From contig NC_088319.1 in NCBI RefSeq assembly GCF_910592395.1, forward strand, positions 620,001 to 684,000: DNA of 64,000 nucleotides, read 5' to 3'. Below are positions 34,186 through 46,986 of the stretch, one piece after another (within the stretch, counting starts at the first letter, position 1; every line of letters starts with the position of its first letter). The position numbers and the translations under genes are program-made. Under the pieces are notes generated by a model, which saw only the letters and a program-made list of their open reading frames with translations, was not told the origin of the DNA and searched no databases. The stretch is from Lineus longissimus (lineage: Eukaryota > Nemertea > Pilidiophora > Heteronemertea > Lineidae).

Positions 34186-37100
34186 CAGTGCAGCGGCTAT
34201 TTCAAAACACGCCGAATAGGCATTATAATTCTGCTTGATGTACACGAAGACGTTAATCAGTGCAAAACGTACGGAGAAAAGTAAAACCAAAAGTGGTAAT
34301 TTACATTTCCGAAAAAATACTATAGTAGCTTCCCCAGGGAGTAAACGAGAGAATTACAACAATCTTCGCATGAGCGGGCTAATTTTGGCGTAAAAGGCGG
34401 ATGTTGGCGAAATGGTAAATACCTCGTTACCGGCCTTGGTTCATGAATATGAATGCAACCCGCCTTTCCGTCAAATCGGCGCTACCCAATCGGTTGACTT
34501 GGCGAACACATTCGTAGCGGCTGGGCTATTTCATTCTTCGTCGCTTCACCCTAACCGAACCAACAAAAAGTTTTGCTTTGCGATGTCGTATGCGCTGGGC
34601 GATTCAAGCAACTACCGTCGTAATAGCGGGGTGACGTGACCTCGGATATCGGCGTGCACTCACGTGGCGGGAAACGTCTTTCGCGCCAGGAGTTGTGCGT
34701 ACTAAAAATGACGAATAACACTTTTTTTCTACAATCTATTTATAGAGCAGAAACAAAATTGGAAAAGCATCAAACACGTACAGAAAAATGGTTTACTGAT
34801 GAACCAGAAGAAAAAAACATACTGCAATAAAAAGCCACCCATTTCTTTAAACGAATGAATCTCAACGTTTTAGCACCAGATAACCTTGATTAGTTAAATT
34901 CTGATTTCAATAAATGCAGTGTTACTGCGAGTCAGTCAGTCCCTTCGGATTTATGAATATAGGCAATGATATTGACTGTACACAGATTTCTAGTTTATGA
35001 AAATAAAGCAATTTTGTGTGACCAATATTGCGTTTAGAATAGTCACCAATGGGATTTGGACCAATCTAATAGCGCTTTGTGTGGTTGATTAAGTTCGTGG
35101 GTATTCTGTTTAACAGTAAATCGACTTGTTTTCTGAAAGAATAGGTTTTTTTATATCAAAAACGCAGACTTCAAAACAGTGACCTATCACAGAACAGAAC
35201 CATGATAATTTTCACCAAGCGTGATTTCAACCTTATCACAAACAAAGAGTGATTGTGCTGTATGGACGGTGCTTCCATTTAGAACTTGGCTTTGGCAGCT
35301 CAATTAGTAACAAATTATCATTGTTTAAACACAACTAAAAATCAGTGATGTTTGTGTTTGTAACAAAAGGAGCTTCTAAATATTTTAGAGCAAAAAAGCG
35401 CGAGGTCTTTTTACGTATTGTCCTGAAACAAGTAAGTTGACATATACCATTTTGGATCTGATCATGACCCCTCAATCATCTTGTTAGCTTAAAGTAGAAT
35501 TCTGACCCTGAAGTGAAGGATCAGGCTCAAGTAACGACAAGGAACCATAAAAAGAACACACAACATCATCGCGCGCATCCGCCATAATTCGCTTCAAGTA
35601 TTAAAGAGATGAAAAAGCACTTTCTTTCAAAATAAAAGCTGATCGGTTGTCGTTTTGAAGGCTACTTCACCGGTTTCGAGACGTTAAAACCCATACACCG
35701 CGCTAAATTTAATCCATGATCACTCCTTTGATGTGAGCTTTAACAAATTGACTAATAAAAAGGCTTTCTTGGGAGCGGAGCGCTGGCAGAGTGGAAAAAA
35801 AAGTGCCTGGAAGTTCGTTGGTTCGCGGCTCGGCTGGTACTACCTACGAGTATGTTCTCGACTAGTCTACAACGGCCAAGTGTAACGCAGTGTGCGCGCG
35901 TCTAGGTTAAAACAAGAAGTTTCTTGGTCAGGCTAGGATATTCTCTCTAGTTTCGCCGATCTACGACCGATTTGTTAATTACTACGAAATCGACACGAAG
36001 ACTGGCCGATATATTACGTCATGATCATCGGAAAATGTTGGTGTTGCTACACATTCACTGTCTATCTATAGATATCTAACATATTGAAAGACATTACCTT
36101 TTTGGGCTCTGGTATGAAACAGTCTAAGATCGTAAAAACCAGAGTAACTGCAAATAGGATTTGAGAATGTGGAACACTTAAGTACTTACGTCAATGGTTC
36201 CGAGACGTTGAACCCATGAAATCAGATTCAACATTTAAAATCAGAGCTAAATTTAAACTCTATCGCTCTTTTGATGTACAACTTAGTTTCTCTTTTTAAA
36301 ATGATGACGTTGCTAAACGTGAGATTATTACTTTGCGGATCGCCGTAAATTTGTATGTTTTAATGTACCAACAACTCTCACTAGCAATGATTAACCCCTG
36401 ATCTGTAGAAAACAACAATGAGTACCAATATTTCTTGAAGTCATACGCTCGATTATTCTCGGCCGATGATTCAAGAAACGGGTAAAATATGCCCCAGGTC
36501 GTTTGAAACATTCCAAACGTTCAACTCGGATAGACGATGGGTTGGCGACACATAGTTTTCCTACGGTCTGACGTAATGTTCTAGCGAGGCCTTTGTGTCG
36601 ATTTCTCAGTAATGAATCAAGTGGTATTAGGTAGGTGAAGCAGTATACAAGGCCATTCAAGCGCACGCCTGTCTCATGAACTCAATTAGACAATGTTTCT
36701 GAGCAAAATTGGTCTCCATGATAGTTTAAGCTTACGTGATATGCGTGTTTCCGTCCTAAAGTGCGTTGAGTGCGCGGGTGGGATCCTATTCCTATTATGT
36801 GGTTTGAAGAATGTGACAAATGTCTATGTACGTAAATCTCTAACGTGATGTTATGTGCTAGCATAGAAATGTGCCAGAACGCTTTACTATATACATGTCA
36901 TAGTAAATTTTGCACAAGATAGCAAATTTTTATCCAGAATCAACTCATTTTCCCTCAAATCTGCTTTCCCCTCGACCGGGGCTATCCTTGAGAAGAAACA
37001 GGGAAGTCAACCTGGAACTTTACCGGTTGCTCGGCAGTTCGAACGGCCAATTTAACCAATATTGATAGCAATATACGCCACGTCATCTTAGAGAAAACGA

Positions 37101-38598
37101 AGAAAACAATCAAGTATTTCTTTCAGCACAATTAATATGAACTCAAATCGACAGTTGATTTGGTTAATCGTGGTATATGACTGGCTCGCAGTGAAACAAA
37201 CTACTCAAGAGTTGAGCAGAATAGGCCTATGTCACAGGACAGGCAGATACGTTCCACTCGCATTAAAGAGACAACAAAATACTGTACTGACAAGGTCTGT
37301 CACTAAAATGCGTCGCGCGAGAAATACTGCCACTAACGATGTTTAAAAAGCACTCAAACAGAAGGAATCTATCTGCCAGCAGTTAACCCACGCTGTCAAC
37401 TGATACAGGTACTTCACACTCAACACGCATGTGTACTCCCGTCCCATCCCACGACAAACGATTGAACGCCCCGTGTATCAAATGACAAAGAGCAAGACAT
37501 GCGGCAGAACTTGGTTTAAAGAATTGATACCAAAATGGTGGTCGTGTTTCCCTCACCAAAACACATCGAGGGTGAAGCTAAAATTCAGAACTGCGAAATG
37601 ACAGCCAGAGCGCTTTTTCGATCAGATAGTTCAGCACACTTGCACTTCTTCTCTCCCTTTTTCTCAGTCAATCCCAGCTTGTTACTTTCAAACTGACTTG
37701 TTGCTTGGGCGTTTTTGTAACTTGCAAATATGTATCGTTCTTTCGAATAATGATAAAGCATGCGACTTTCTTAAGGCAAAATAAACATTTGTGATTTAGT
37801 CGATTTCGTAAAAAAGGACGCGATTTATCGACTCCAGGGTCTATATAGCAAACAATATTGAGTGATATGAGGGCTTAGCAATAAGTTTAGAAAAGAGGGC
37901 GTTTATTTCTAAAGGGGTTATATTTGTTTTTGACAACATTTACTCCAAATATAAAGCCCTCTTTAGCTCATTATCTATGTAAAACTAATCCTGATACTCT
38001 TCTAAATGGCTGTGATCCATTCTACTTAATCCAGAAGACTTGTGCTATGGGGGGACACGTAAAAAGCAGGTCGGAGTCTAACACCTACACCACCTTCTGA
38101 TGAAGAAAAACTCCTTTGTAATAGTCCGATACCGGTATGTCAGTGACATGTCGAGAAGGGTTATTTAGCCATAGAAATGTTATGTTCTTACATGTCTCAT
38201 AGTGTTTTTGCGGAAAATAGGTGTGATCCATTGGAATTAATCCGAACCGCTTTGTTCTTGATAAAAACATGTAAATAAGAGGACAAAGTAGCACCCACAT
38301 CGCTTTTCAAACACGAGCAACTACCAATACTTGAACAACAACTGAGTACTGAAAAGCTACTACAGCAAGAGGAAATACAACGCATGGTCGTCAATACTTG
38401 ACACGAGTTTGTTCCCAGACGCACCAGCCGGTGTCCCTCGGGATCGTTTAGAATTCCGAAGTCTCGTCAAGGATTCGTGCTCCACCAAATTATTGAGTAA
38501 GCAAAGTTTGCATAAACATGTGCTGTCCGCTGATCCTGACCCGGGGTTTCAAGCAAACGAACACTGATAAAGATACACCCTTATACGGCTGATAAAAT
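34186..38598. other. Spacer with weak tRNA-like traces
   Basis: No exon is recognised. At about 35768-35840, ctggcagagtgg and gttggttcgcggctc are spaced like A and B boxes and may be a SINE head. At 34394-34640 a GC-richer patch follows a tggcgaaatgg motif and may be another decayed element. Confidence 0.3.
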
Positions 38599-38843
38599 AG
38601 TTTTTTTGGATAGATCTGGCCAAAGGTACTTGGCTGACCTCTTGTCACTAAACTGTAATAGTGTGATCACAAATAGTAATGTTACACAGCCCTGGGCAGC
38701 TGGTGTCATAGTTGACCGCTTTTGTCAACACCATGAAAGAGCATTGGTTGGGCCTGCCTTCTAAAGGTAACGTAGTGTTGTGCAACACCACTCTAATTTA
38801 GTAAATATGATCTTGTCACATTTCTGAGTTCAACAAAAACACT
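38599..38843 (-). mobile_element. Family A MITE-like element, copy 9
   Basis: Begins agtttttttggatagatctg with ggccaaaggtacttggctga and holds tgtgatcacaaatagtaatg and gtgttgtgcaacaccact. It ends near caaaaacact, with the ctttggccag arm lost. Confidence 0.75.
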
Positions 38844-41800
38844 TGTACACGAAGCCTCGGTTCCATTATGTATCATTAGAAAGGCGAACTAATTATTTAA
38901 GGGTTGAGTGCACTGCTCAATGACAAACAAAGTACTTGTAGCGACATTGTAATGTTTCAGAGTGTCAAACCCACTGCCTCTTGATTATGAGCCCAGTGCC
39001 GTAACCACTATGCCACTCATCACCCATGGCGATTTCTGTCTTCGGAATTTCGAGAAAGTGCGCTATTCTGAGGAAAACTGCTTTGGGGACGTGTTGAGGA
39101 AAAAACACTCAAAGCATAAGTAATCATGCTGGTTGAAAAGATCATGACGTATATATATAATACTGTGAAAACTCGAGCCGCTCCTAAGCAAATTCCCATA
39201 ACTAGCAGATCCTCTTAGGAAGAAGTGTCATTGTTTGTGATGCTTTTATCGAAATAAGAAAGTTGTCACACCCAGTAACTATACTTTAGAGTTTCTTCGA
39301 AGACCCTTTGTTTAGGTTAGTGCTATTCCCTTCCATAGGTTCATATGCTTTTATCTTAATTCGTTTCCAATATGTTTCCATTTGGCACTCTTGTGCATCG
39401 TATCCCCTGCCTTGAAGGAGGTACTAAATTTGATTTGGGGAATGAATAGATGAGATTCTAACCCTAATCCGGCTTTTACTCGACACATTTGCTCACAAAT
39501 TGGTTTTTGTTTATTTAGTTATTCAGCTTTTGGATAAAGACTGCTTTTGGCCCCTGAACTTGTTGACAAATATCTGGTCAGAATAGTACAGTTAAGTAGG
39601 TCAATATACACAGAACGTATTAGTTCGTTGTGTTAAATATTTAATACAAACCACCAGCTTTTTGCAAGCGCTATGTTTTGGCGAAATTCGCGAATAACCT
39701 TGATTCGAAAAAATCAAAAATCAAAAAAATTGTTTTTTCAGTCAAAAAATTGCAGGAAATTTGAAAAAATATGCAAAAATATAAACCGTGGAAATTTAGT
39801 TTTTTTCATATTTTTTTTGAGAAAAACGAAAATGGGAAAATAGTTAGCTAAGAGTTAGCCAACGGCGTTGACTACGACAAACTGTAACCGTCTTATTTAC
39901 AGTTCCAGTAAGAAAGTACAAAACGTAGTGTCTAGCTATAATCACGATATACTCGACGACGACACGTCGGCCTAGCAATAAGTCGGAGTGGGTGCCGTGA
40001 TTCGTAACATTAAAACAAATATCAAAAGTAGGGGGTGATTTTTATATTTCAAAGCTTTTAGCTAACAATGGACACAAACAAAATTATATATATCTAGTAA
40101 CCCGAGGACCCGCCTTTCGAGATCGACGTGGTATGTTTACCCTCACAGGGACAATGTTACCTACTCCTTCGCCTAAAGGCTGGTTCTTCAGGTCTCTGCC
40201 CTGGAAACTGTTTGAAATTTGTTCAAATACCAACCTGCATGCATGGTGCTTTGAAAAATGTTAAATGTAGCCTTGTAATGTCTGAGTAAACAGACATGGG
40301 AAACAAGATAAACAGCATTGCTAACGTAAATAACGTGGTTATTAATCTATAATGAGTGCAACTAAGCACACCGATACATTTACGTTTTCTGAATCACAGA
40401 ATCGGAAGAAAACAAAAAGTATTATCAAATGTTGCTAACCTATCTAAAAATGAACATACTGTTCTCATTACTTATTGACCAGCCCCTGCATGAACTGCGT
40501 CGGCGACAGGTCTCACACAATATTGTATCCGTTTATCACATCAGTCAACCAACCGCCAAATGCCAAATATCGGAGGCACACACGGAAGCCTAACACCTAC
40601 ACCGGGAAATGAATTGGGCAGGAAATACTACTCGGATAATAGCATTGCGCGAAGTTACTATTTATAGCTCACAAGGTCATTTGCATAAGATATTGATGAC
40701 GTGACAGTCGGACATCGACACTTATTTCTACGCATTTGAGCTTATTTCAAAGTCAATTATCTTTGACCCTGCATTGTTTTTAGCATGAATGATACCATAG
40801 AGTCAGAGAGAGAAATATTCAGAACAATTATGAAGTATTTCCAACACTCGGACATGTGGCAATCTAACTGCCCTAGTTAGAAAGCCTGAATCCATTACGA
40901 AACCGCATGTTTGTCCGACATTGCCTGTAATTCAGCGATGGGGAAATAGAGGGCAGCAGCTGCAGTGACGTCATCTTCGCGGAATGCTATACGAGGCCAG
41001 TGTTGCTACGATCTCTCTTATGGAGATCGGAAGAATGGTCTCAACAAGGGTGTTATTGTCTTAAGGAACAACCGAATGAAATTTTTAATATCATCTGTAT
41101 CTGCTTAGCAAATTTGCGATCATATCACCAATTGTCGGATGGACAGTTACACCGGAGACAGGTCAAAGGATCAACTGACTAATTGCTGCCTGCTATTTCT
41201 GTCCTCATTTCGTCTCTATCAAGGGACCTTTCTACGAGATTAAGTGTGATGGGTTGTGGGTGCTCGTTGGTTTGGTGGTTAAAGAAAAAGGAGTTGTGAC
41301 ATGCATATTCATTCCATATAATGTCTGTAACTGAAGTCACAGAATGCAATCTCAACATTTGTATGAGGCCTTACGTGTTATGCTGCCCTCTATTTTTCGA
41401 CTCCGAATTTTAAAGCTGTCGGCCTTGGTCATGAGCCAATTGACAACATCGACAGAGAGTGTCCAATAAATAAAACATTTGGAACCTTTTCAAACATGAA
41501 ATGTTTATGAGCCAGCTTCCCTTTAGAGTGATATATGTAACATGCTTCAAAGCCATTCCCTGCACACCACTGGAATAATAATCAATCTCTTCAGCAGTGA
41601 TGTAAGTCATGGGCCTCTTGCAATTAAGTGGGAATAAGTTGAACTAGTGCTACCTAGGAGGGACACTAAAACTGACAAATTGCAATAAGGCAAAACTGTT
41701 GGTTTTGTCATAACGCGGCCGAACACCATATATTTTGACACCCCCAGGGACGCACATTCTTCAACCCTGGTTAGAAGTGTTCTCCGTTCCCAGGAAACAA

Positions 41801-44096
41801 CAGATTCAGACCTGCGCTTCTCCACGGTGTTCGTGTGGCTCACATACGGGCTAAAACGATGATCATGTCAGCAAATTGGAAGTGACACGGCAAAACACAC
41901 TTTGCGTCCATGACCAAATCTCACTGTGGGAAGGGTAGGGATTGACTACGCCCGCAGGTGGGCCTAATGTGATAGAGACATGTCGCGTAGCATCAAGACC
42001 AATTAAGGAGCATTAGACCTCAGGGAGGTTACTATAGTTAGCTGTGATGTAGCGAAATACCATTAGTAAGCGGAAACGACGCAGATCATTAGAACACGTA
42101 TATAGATAAAGGCAAGAAATACTTTTTTCATTTAAATGATACAGCTCCAGCAAATGTCATTTTTGTGACATTTGTTGTATCTTAGGGGATTTCGCATTGT
42201 CTGTAAGAACTTAGAATGCATTTGTATCATTTAATTGCAGAATAGGCCTACAGCCCAGTGTTTTCCAGCGAAGTGAACATGCATTAGAAGATCCGGATGA
42301 TTGCCCGAATATGGCCTTCGATAAGCTGTACGCAGTTTTGACTTGAGAGAGAGCACAACATTAGATGTTCAACCAAAACTTGCTGGTATTCCGCGTACAC
42401 GTCTTTCGCCTTTTTGCACAAATGTCAATTTAACTAGAGTTGGCGCCAGCGAGGGAACTCAACCTGTGCTGCACCTGTGTTATATATAATTGCTTGGGGT
42501 CCTGGTTGAACACGCAATCCATATTAACTGTTTTGGCATTGCCTGGCTAGACATGCTTCATTGGCTGCGGTGTAAACATTCACACTAGTCACCGGCCAGG
42601 GTGATTTAGCGGAATCTGCGGCAACTGCTGGGCAAACAGCCTTAAAATAGTATCAGACAAGATATCAATAAAATGAGGATTACTTGTAATATTCCATAGT
42701 TATCAAAATTATTTAAACCGCGTTATTTAGCGAGCATTTTGAACAAAATGTCTGTTGTGGGAACATTTTGCACTGGAAGGATTTTCATTGACTCGTTCCG
42801 TATGTCACCTGGGCGAGGGTACTCAGCAGGTTATTGGCAGAGTCAACAAGCCAAGCACTTCACTGACGAGCGAGAAAGCCTTTGCCTCTTGCCCAATTGT
42901 TACTATCCATTTATTGTATTTTCTCTTGACAAGGTATTGAAAGAGGATAATGGTATATATCCTTATGAAAAGTAACAGCGTGACACTTATCAGTAGTTTA
43001 TGTACTGTTTTCCCGTCAATATATTGTTTTAAAATGCATTTGGTGTCTTCTTTGTCGTCCTCCCCGACGTTATGTTACATGTTTGGATTGTTAGCCTTTC
43101 TAAGTGTGACTTCTAATACCTGCCGCGCCACTTTTTCGCGTCAGTCCACAATGCGTCGTGATCAGACGATCTTGCATTTTCGGCCTTTCCTAATTTCCAC
43201 AGTACCTAGCTCATGACTGGCCATATAGCTCTTTTATTAATCGTGGTGTCGCTGATCACTTTTAGGGTATCTTCTGTACAATGAAAAATAATCCCGTAAT
43301 GGCAATTTGGTCAAACGTGGCAACAATAGTAATCAAAATAATGGGTAAACCGATATCTCTGTCCAAGGCCATCCTTGTTTTCTACATCAATGTACAATAG
43401 CTGCTTGTGCACGGATAACCTGATTCTATTACTAAAAGATAGTTTTTGCCTATCATTAGTCAAACGTGGCATTTATTCCAAGTATGGTGAAGAAAACGAC
43501 ACCTTCTTGACATTTTCGGGGAGAATTTTGGCAAGACGTGTGCCACGACGGCCGCACTTTTTGTAATGAAGGATCATCATATTTGTCCTTCTGTTCTTTG
43601 ACCATGCTCAGAGGCATTGTAACAGGCGCTTTTCTTCACACTTCTTAAACCACCAAGATATATTTGACATAATAAAGTATGACACCCATATCTTTGACAT
43701 GATCCACACACACTAAGCCATTAGTTTCAAACAGTCAACGCATTTCCGTAAGGTTGAAACCAAATTCGCTTCGTTTCTCGCGGCTACAACGTCAATTATG
43801 CCATGGATTGTCCATTCATGGGCTGACGGAGAAACCCATTTCTGTCATTGTATTCACCTAATCCTCATTTAAGTGATTACTCTTTGTAATCTGCTGAACC
43901 ATTTCATTTTTGGAAAGACTCATTGATTACATAACCAATTGATGCTCTATTGTATCTGTGACAAATGGTAAATTCTCTGAATGGATAATGTTGATTTGAT
44001 CGACAAAGATTCCAATTTCAACACATGAGTGATCGGCCACCTCCGAGGGAGTAGGTCAATGTAAAAGCTGTAGGAATCTTATATGGGTGTCTGTGA
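38844..44096. other. Spacer with a SINE-like head, an A/T-simple tract and an inverted repeat
   Basis: The SINE-like head is annotated separately. An A/T-simple tract (aaaaatcaaaaatcaaaaaa and relatives) spans about 39705-39845. At 42132-42234 tttaaatgatac and gtatcatttaa form an inverted repeat around a smaller aaatgtca/tgacattt hairpin. No exon is recognised. Confidence 0.35.
38958..39022 (-). mobile_element. tRNA-like SINE head
   Basis: The reverse strand reads atgagtggcatagtggttac (A box) and, 30-40 bases on, gcagtgggtttgacactctg (B-box-like). A tRNA-derived SINE remnant is more likely than a working tRNA gene, because the acceptor stem does not pair. Confidence 0.5.
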
Positions 44097-44368
44097 AGTG
44101 TTTTTCATCTCATAGATCTTGCCAAAGGTACTTGGCTGACCTCTTGTCACTAAACTGTAATAGTGAGATCACAAATAGTAATGTTACACAGCCCTGGGCA
44201 GCCGGTGTCATAGTTGACCGGCTTTAGTTGATACCGTGAAAGAGCATCGGTCAGGCCTACTCTGAGGATAATCTAGTGTCGTGCAACACCACTATCGTTT
44301 AGCAAATGTGGTCTGGTCACATTCGTGAGTTCAGCTGAGCACCTCTGGCTAGAAAAATATAAAACACA
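44097..44368 (-). mobile_element. Family A MITE-like element, copy 10
   Basis: Runs from agtgtttttcatctcataga to gaaaaatataaaacacac. It carries gccaaaggtacttggctgac, the core acaaatagtaatgttacaca and a decayed right arm cacctctggctag. Confidence 0.75.
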
Positions 44369-45744
44369 CCTAAGATCATGTCTTTTCTCCTCGTATCACT
44401 AAATCAGTGGTTTCAGAAGCGATTTACGAACTTTAAGAACCCCTCCGCTCTACAGACATGATGGCTCGCTTTTCAACTGATCCCGTAATTCGGACCGCGC
44501 TGTTAACAATGCCATCAGTCTTCTCACGGGAAGTAGCGAGATCGAATATGAACTCCATCAGTCGTGAAAAAGCGATCGTGGACAATGGTGAAACTGTTGC
44601 CAATCTCAGCCAGTAAATGCGAATTCAGTGATAAGATAATACTTCATCGTGCATGTTATCCCTACTTCAGTTCCGATCCTTGATTGAAAAAGCGAGCCTT
44701 TCTCTATTCTATTCATCTTGAGCACGCCTCAATGATATCCTTGAGTATAGTCAATTGAAAAGAAGGGCAGCCATAAATCTAACAACTGTGTCCTCCCGCT
44801 CGAATCAATGATCCTAAGTCCCAAGCCTGTTTTCTTCTTTGCTTTTTTCGGGGGATTGGGGGGCGGGGGGGGGGGGATAAACTTGTGAATCTGCATGTGG
44901 GCTAGATTGTTTGCCCGTCTCCTGCTGAAGATGTTTATCATTATTCTAAGCATCATCCGGTTTGTTTGTATTTCCTTACGGCTTCGATACTTCTCGACTT
45001 GTGCTAAAATATCATCTCGCAACAGCTGTCATAAAAAGCATGTCTTCTTGTGGTTTGTCTCATTCGTTTCGACTTAGTAGGATGATGTACTTCTCATTGC
45101 ACAAATAAAATCACCGTATTATACCATAATCAAGAGTGATCACAGTTTGATTAATTTATACTTTACACATGCGTTATATATTGGCTCCGGCACTTGGCAC
45201 AAAAGCCGAGTTGGCTCATACAGCGTATGCAGAATTAATATCCCAGGGCGAACAGATCTTCATCGCAGCTTCTGATGGATCCCCGAAGATCTCTATCTCC
45301 ATGCTTGCTATGCAAAGTATGAACACAAGAAGAATTAATCACAAACAGTCAAAGACTCAGATTTTGCTTAGATTACTCTGGGGCCATTACTATATCAAGT
45401 TATCACCATCAATATGGTCCTTCTGGATACTGGTATCCGACTAGACCAAACGAGATTCAGTAGGAGACACTCAAAGCTTTTATTCCCAAGATGGCCTTAG
45501 TTAGTGACCTTGACCGGGGATGACGTCACGTGTTGGAAGGATGTTGCCTCAGATTGTCTTAGAGGTTGTGGCGGCCACTGTCTTGGTTGTGGCCAGGGCG
45601 GGTAACTCTAATGTATATCGATTGTTTGACCACCATTGGTCAATTTTGTCTCTGGCCTCTTTAAAGTCATATGAGTCCTCCCTAGAAGTTGAAACAACAT
45701 CCTTGAGCCACGTAAGATTCCAACAAGCGAGAGTAACGAATCAT
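44369..45744. other. Spacer with a G-rich tract
   Basis: A run of 12 G preceded by two shorter G runs lies at 44850-44877. The adjoining open frames show no recognisable product. Sequence from about 45535 on adjoins the LINE fragment but does not read as reverse transcriptase. Confidence 0.35.
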
Positions 45745-46144
45745 TGTTCAAGGAGTGACTCTGCCAGGATGTTCTCGAGGAAGATGTTGCACAGGGTTGG
45801 TGAAAGAGAGTAACCTTGTCTTACTCCTACCGAGGTTGGGAAGCACTCGCTGAAGACCTCTCCTACCCGAACCATGCCCATCGATGCTGCGTACAGTGTC
45901 TCAATGGCCTTGATGATACCATGGCTGATGTTGTATTTCCTTAGAACTGTCCATAAACCTTCCTGCCAGATACGATCAAAACATTTCTTGTAGTCTATGA
46001 AGTTGTGGTACACTGGTTTGTCGAGCTGCCTAAACTTCTCGCACAATACACTGAGGTTGAATATCTGTTCTGTTGTGCACCTGCCTTTACGGAAACCGGC
46101 TTGTTCCTCGGATAGGATGGCCTCTGTTTCTGGTTGCAGGCAGG
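45745..46144 (-). pseudogene. LINE-type reverse transcriptase fragment
   Basis: The reverse strand translates to a run of non-LTR reverse-transcriptase motifs in order: EAILSEEQAGFRKGRCTTEQ, FIDYKKCFDRIWQEGLW, LYAASMGMVRVGEVFSE and SVGVRQGYSLSPTLCNIFLE. The fragment stops before the catalytic Y/F-A-D-D block, and no endonuclease is seen upstream. It is therefore a dead 5'- and 3'-truncated copy. The element clade is not assignable by eye; RTE- or CR1-like is possible. Confidence 0.85.
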
Positions 46145-46814
46145 ATATTGTGTAAATTCACTCTCATGACAATTCATATCATGATATCAAGCCCAAGTCC
46201 ATTAACTGGTAGTGAGCCGGTGCCAAGTGAAAACGTGACCTCAAGAGAAGGCCGCCCATGCCAGGTAAACTAAAAAAACCACACCAAATGCTTAATCAGA
46301 TACCCAAGTCAATTAGATAAACTCGCCTTGATCTAGAAATGAATGTGATTGTCTTAGTAATTAATCGAATTCAGATTCAAATGATATTTACAGTGCTAAA
46401 TGGTGCCTTATTTATTTCAACAGAAAAACTCACAATTTTTTAAAGCAAAATTGCAAAAAGAGATGTTAGGCCAGCTGCATATTTAGCGAAGTGGCTTCAA
46501 TTTGATTATGATGTTTACCCTTAAAGTGTAAAGGTTTTAGCTCGCATCACAAGTTACTGCAGCACTCACCGGTCACCGAAGCGCTCACGGAAAACCAATG
46601 TTTTCGCTTGCAGCACGTAATGGAGTGCGGATATGACAAATTCACCTGCCTACACCTCGGAGTAGAGAGGAATCGGCCTAATATAGCTTTGTTTTGCTAT
46701 TGGAAATTACTTAGAAAACAAAGGAACTAACAGACGTGTCCGTAATGTAGAGATGTTCGCCTGACAAAGGTTTCCGCGGGGAGGGGGGTGCTGTACATCC
46801 CTCTCTTCGCTGGA

Positions 46815-46986
46815 GTTCACGTTGTCACTTGTCATGTTTCACTGGTCACGAGTTAACTGAACACGATGTGAGGGTGAAAAGTGACCTCGTGAATCGTATG
46901 CAGCCCGCTCTGCGGAAATGGCTTGTTCGTTCTTCATGTTACGCAAGGAAAGTGAACAGTGACGCGTTACATGTGTTAACGTGAAC
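46815..46986. mobile_element. Short inverted-repeat element, possibly Harbinger-related
   Basis: The left arm gttcacgttgtcacttgtca and the inverse of the right arm gttcacgttaacacatgtaa agree at most positions over about 36 bp. gtcacttgtca is also found in the subterminal region of 62318-62944. No target duplication is evident. Confidence 0.4.

Noticed and set aside
45535-45740. Continuation of the LINE reverse transcriptase
   Set aside because: Translation after the N-I-F-L-E block loses all expected motifs, including the Y/F-A-D-D site, so homology stops near 45745.
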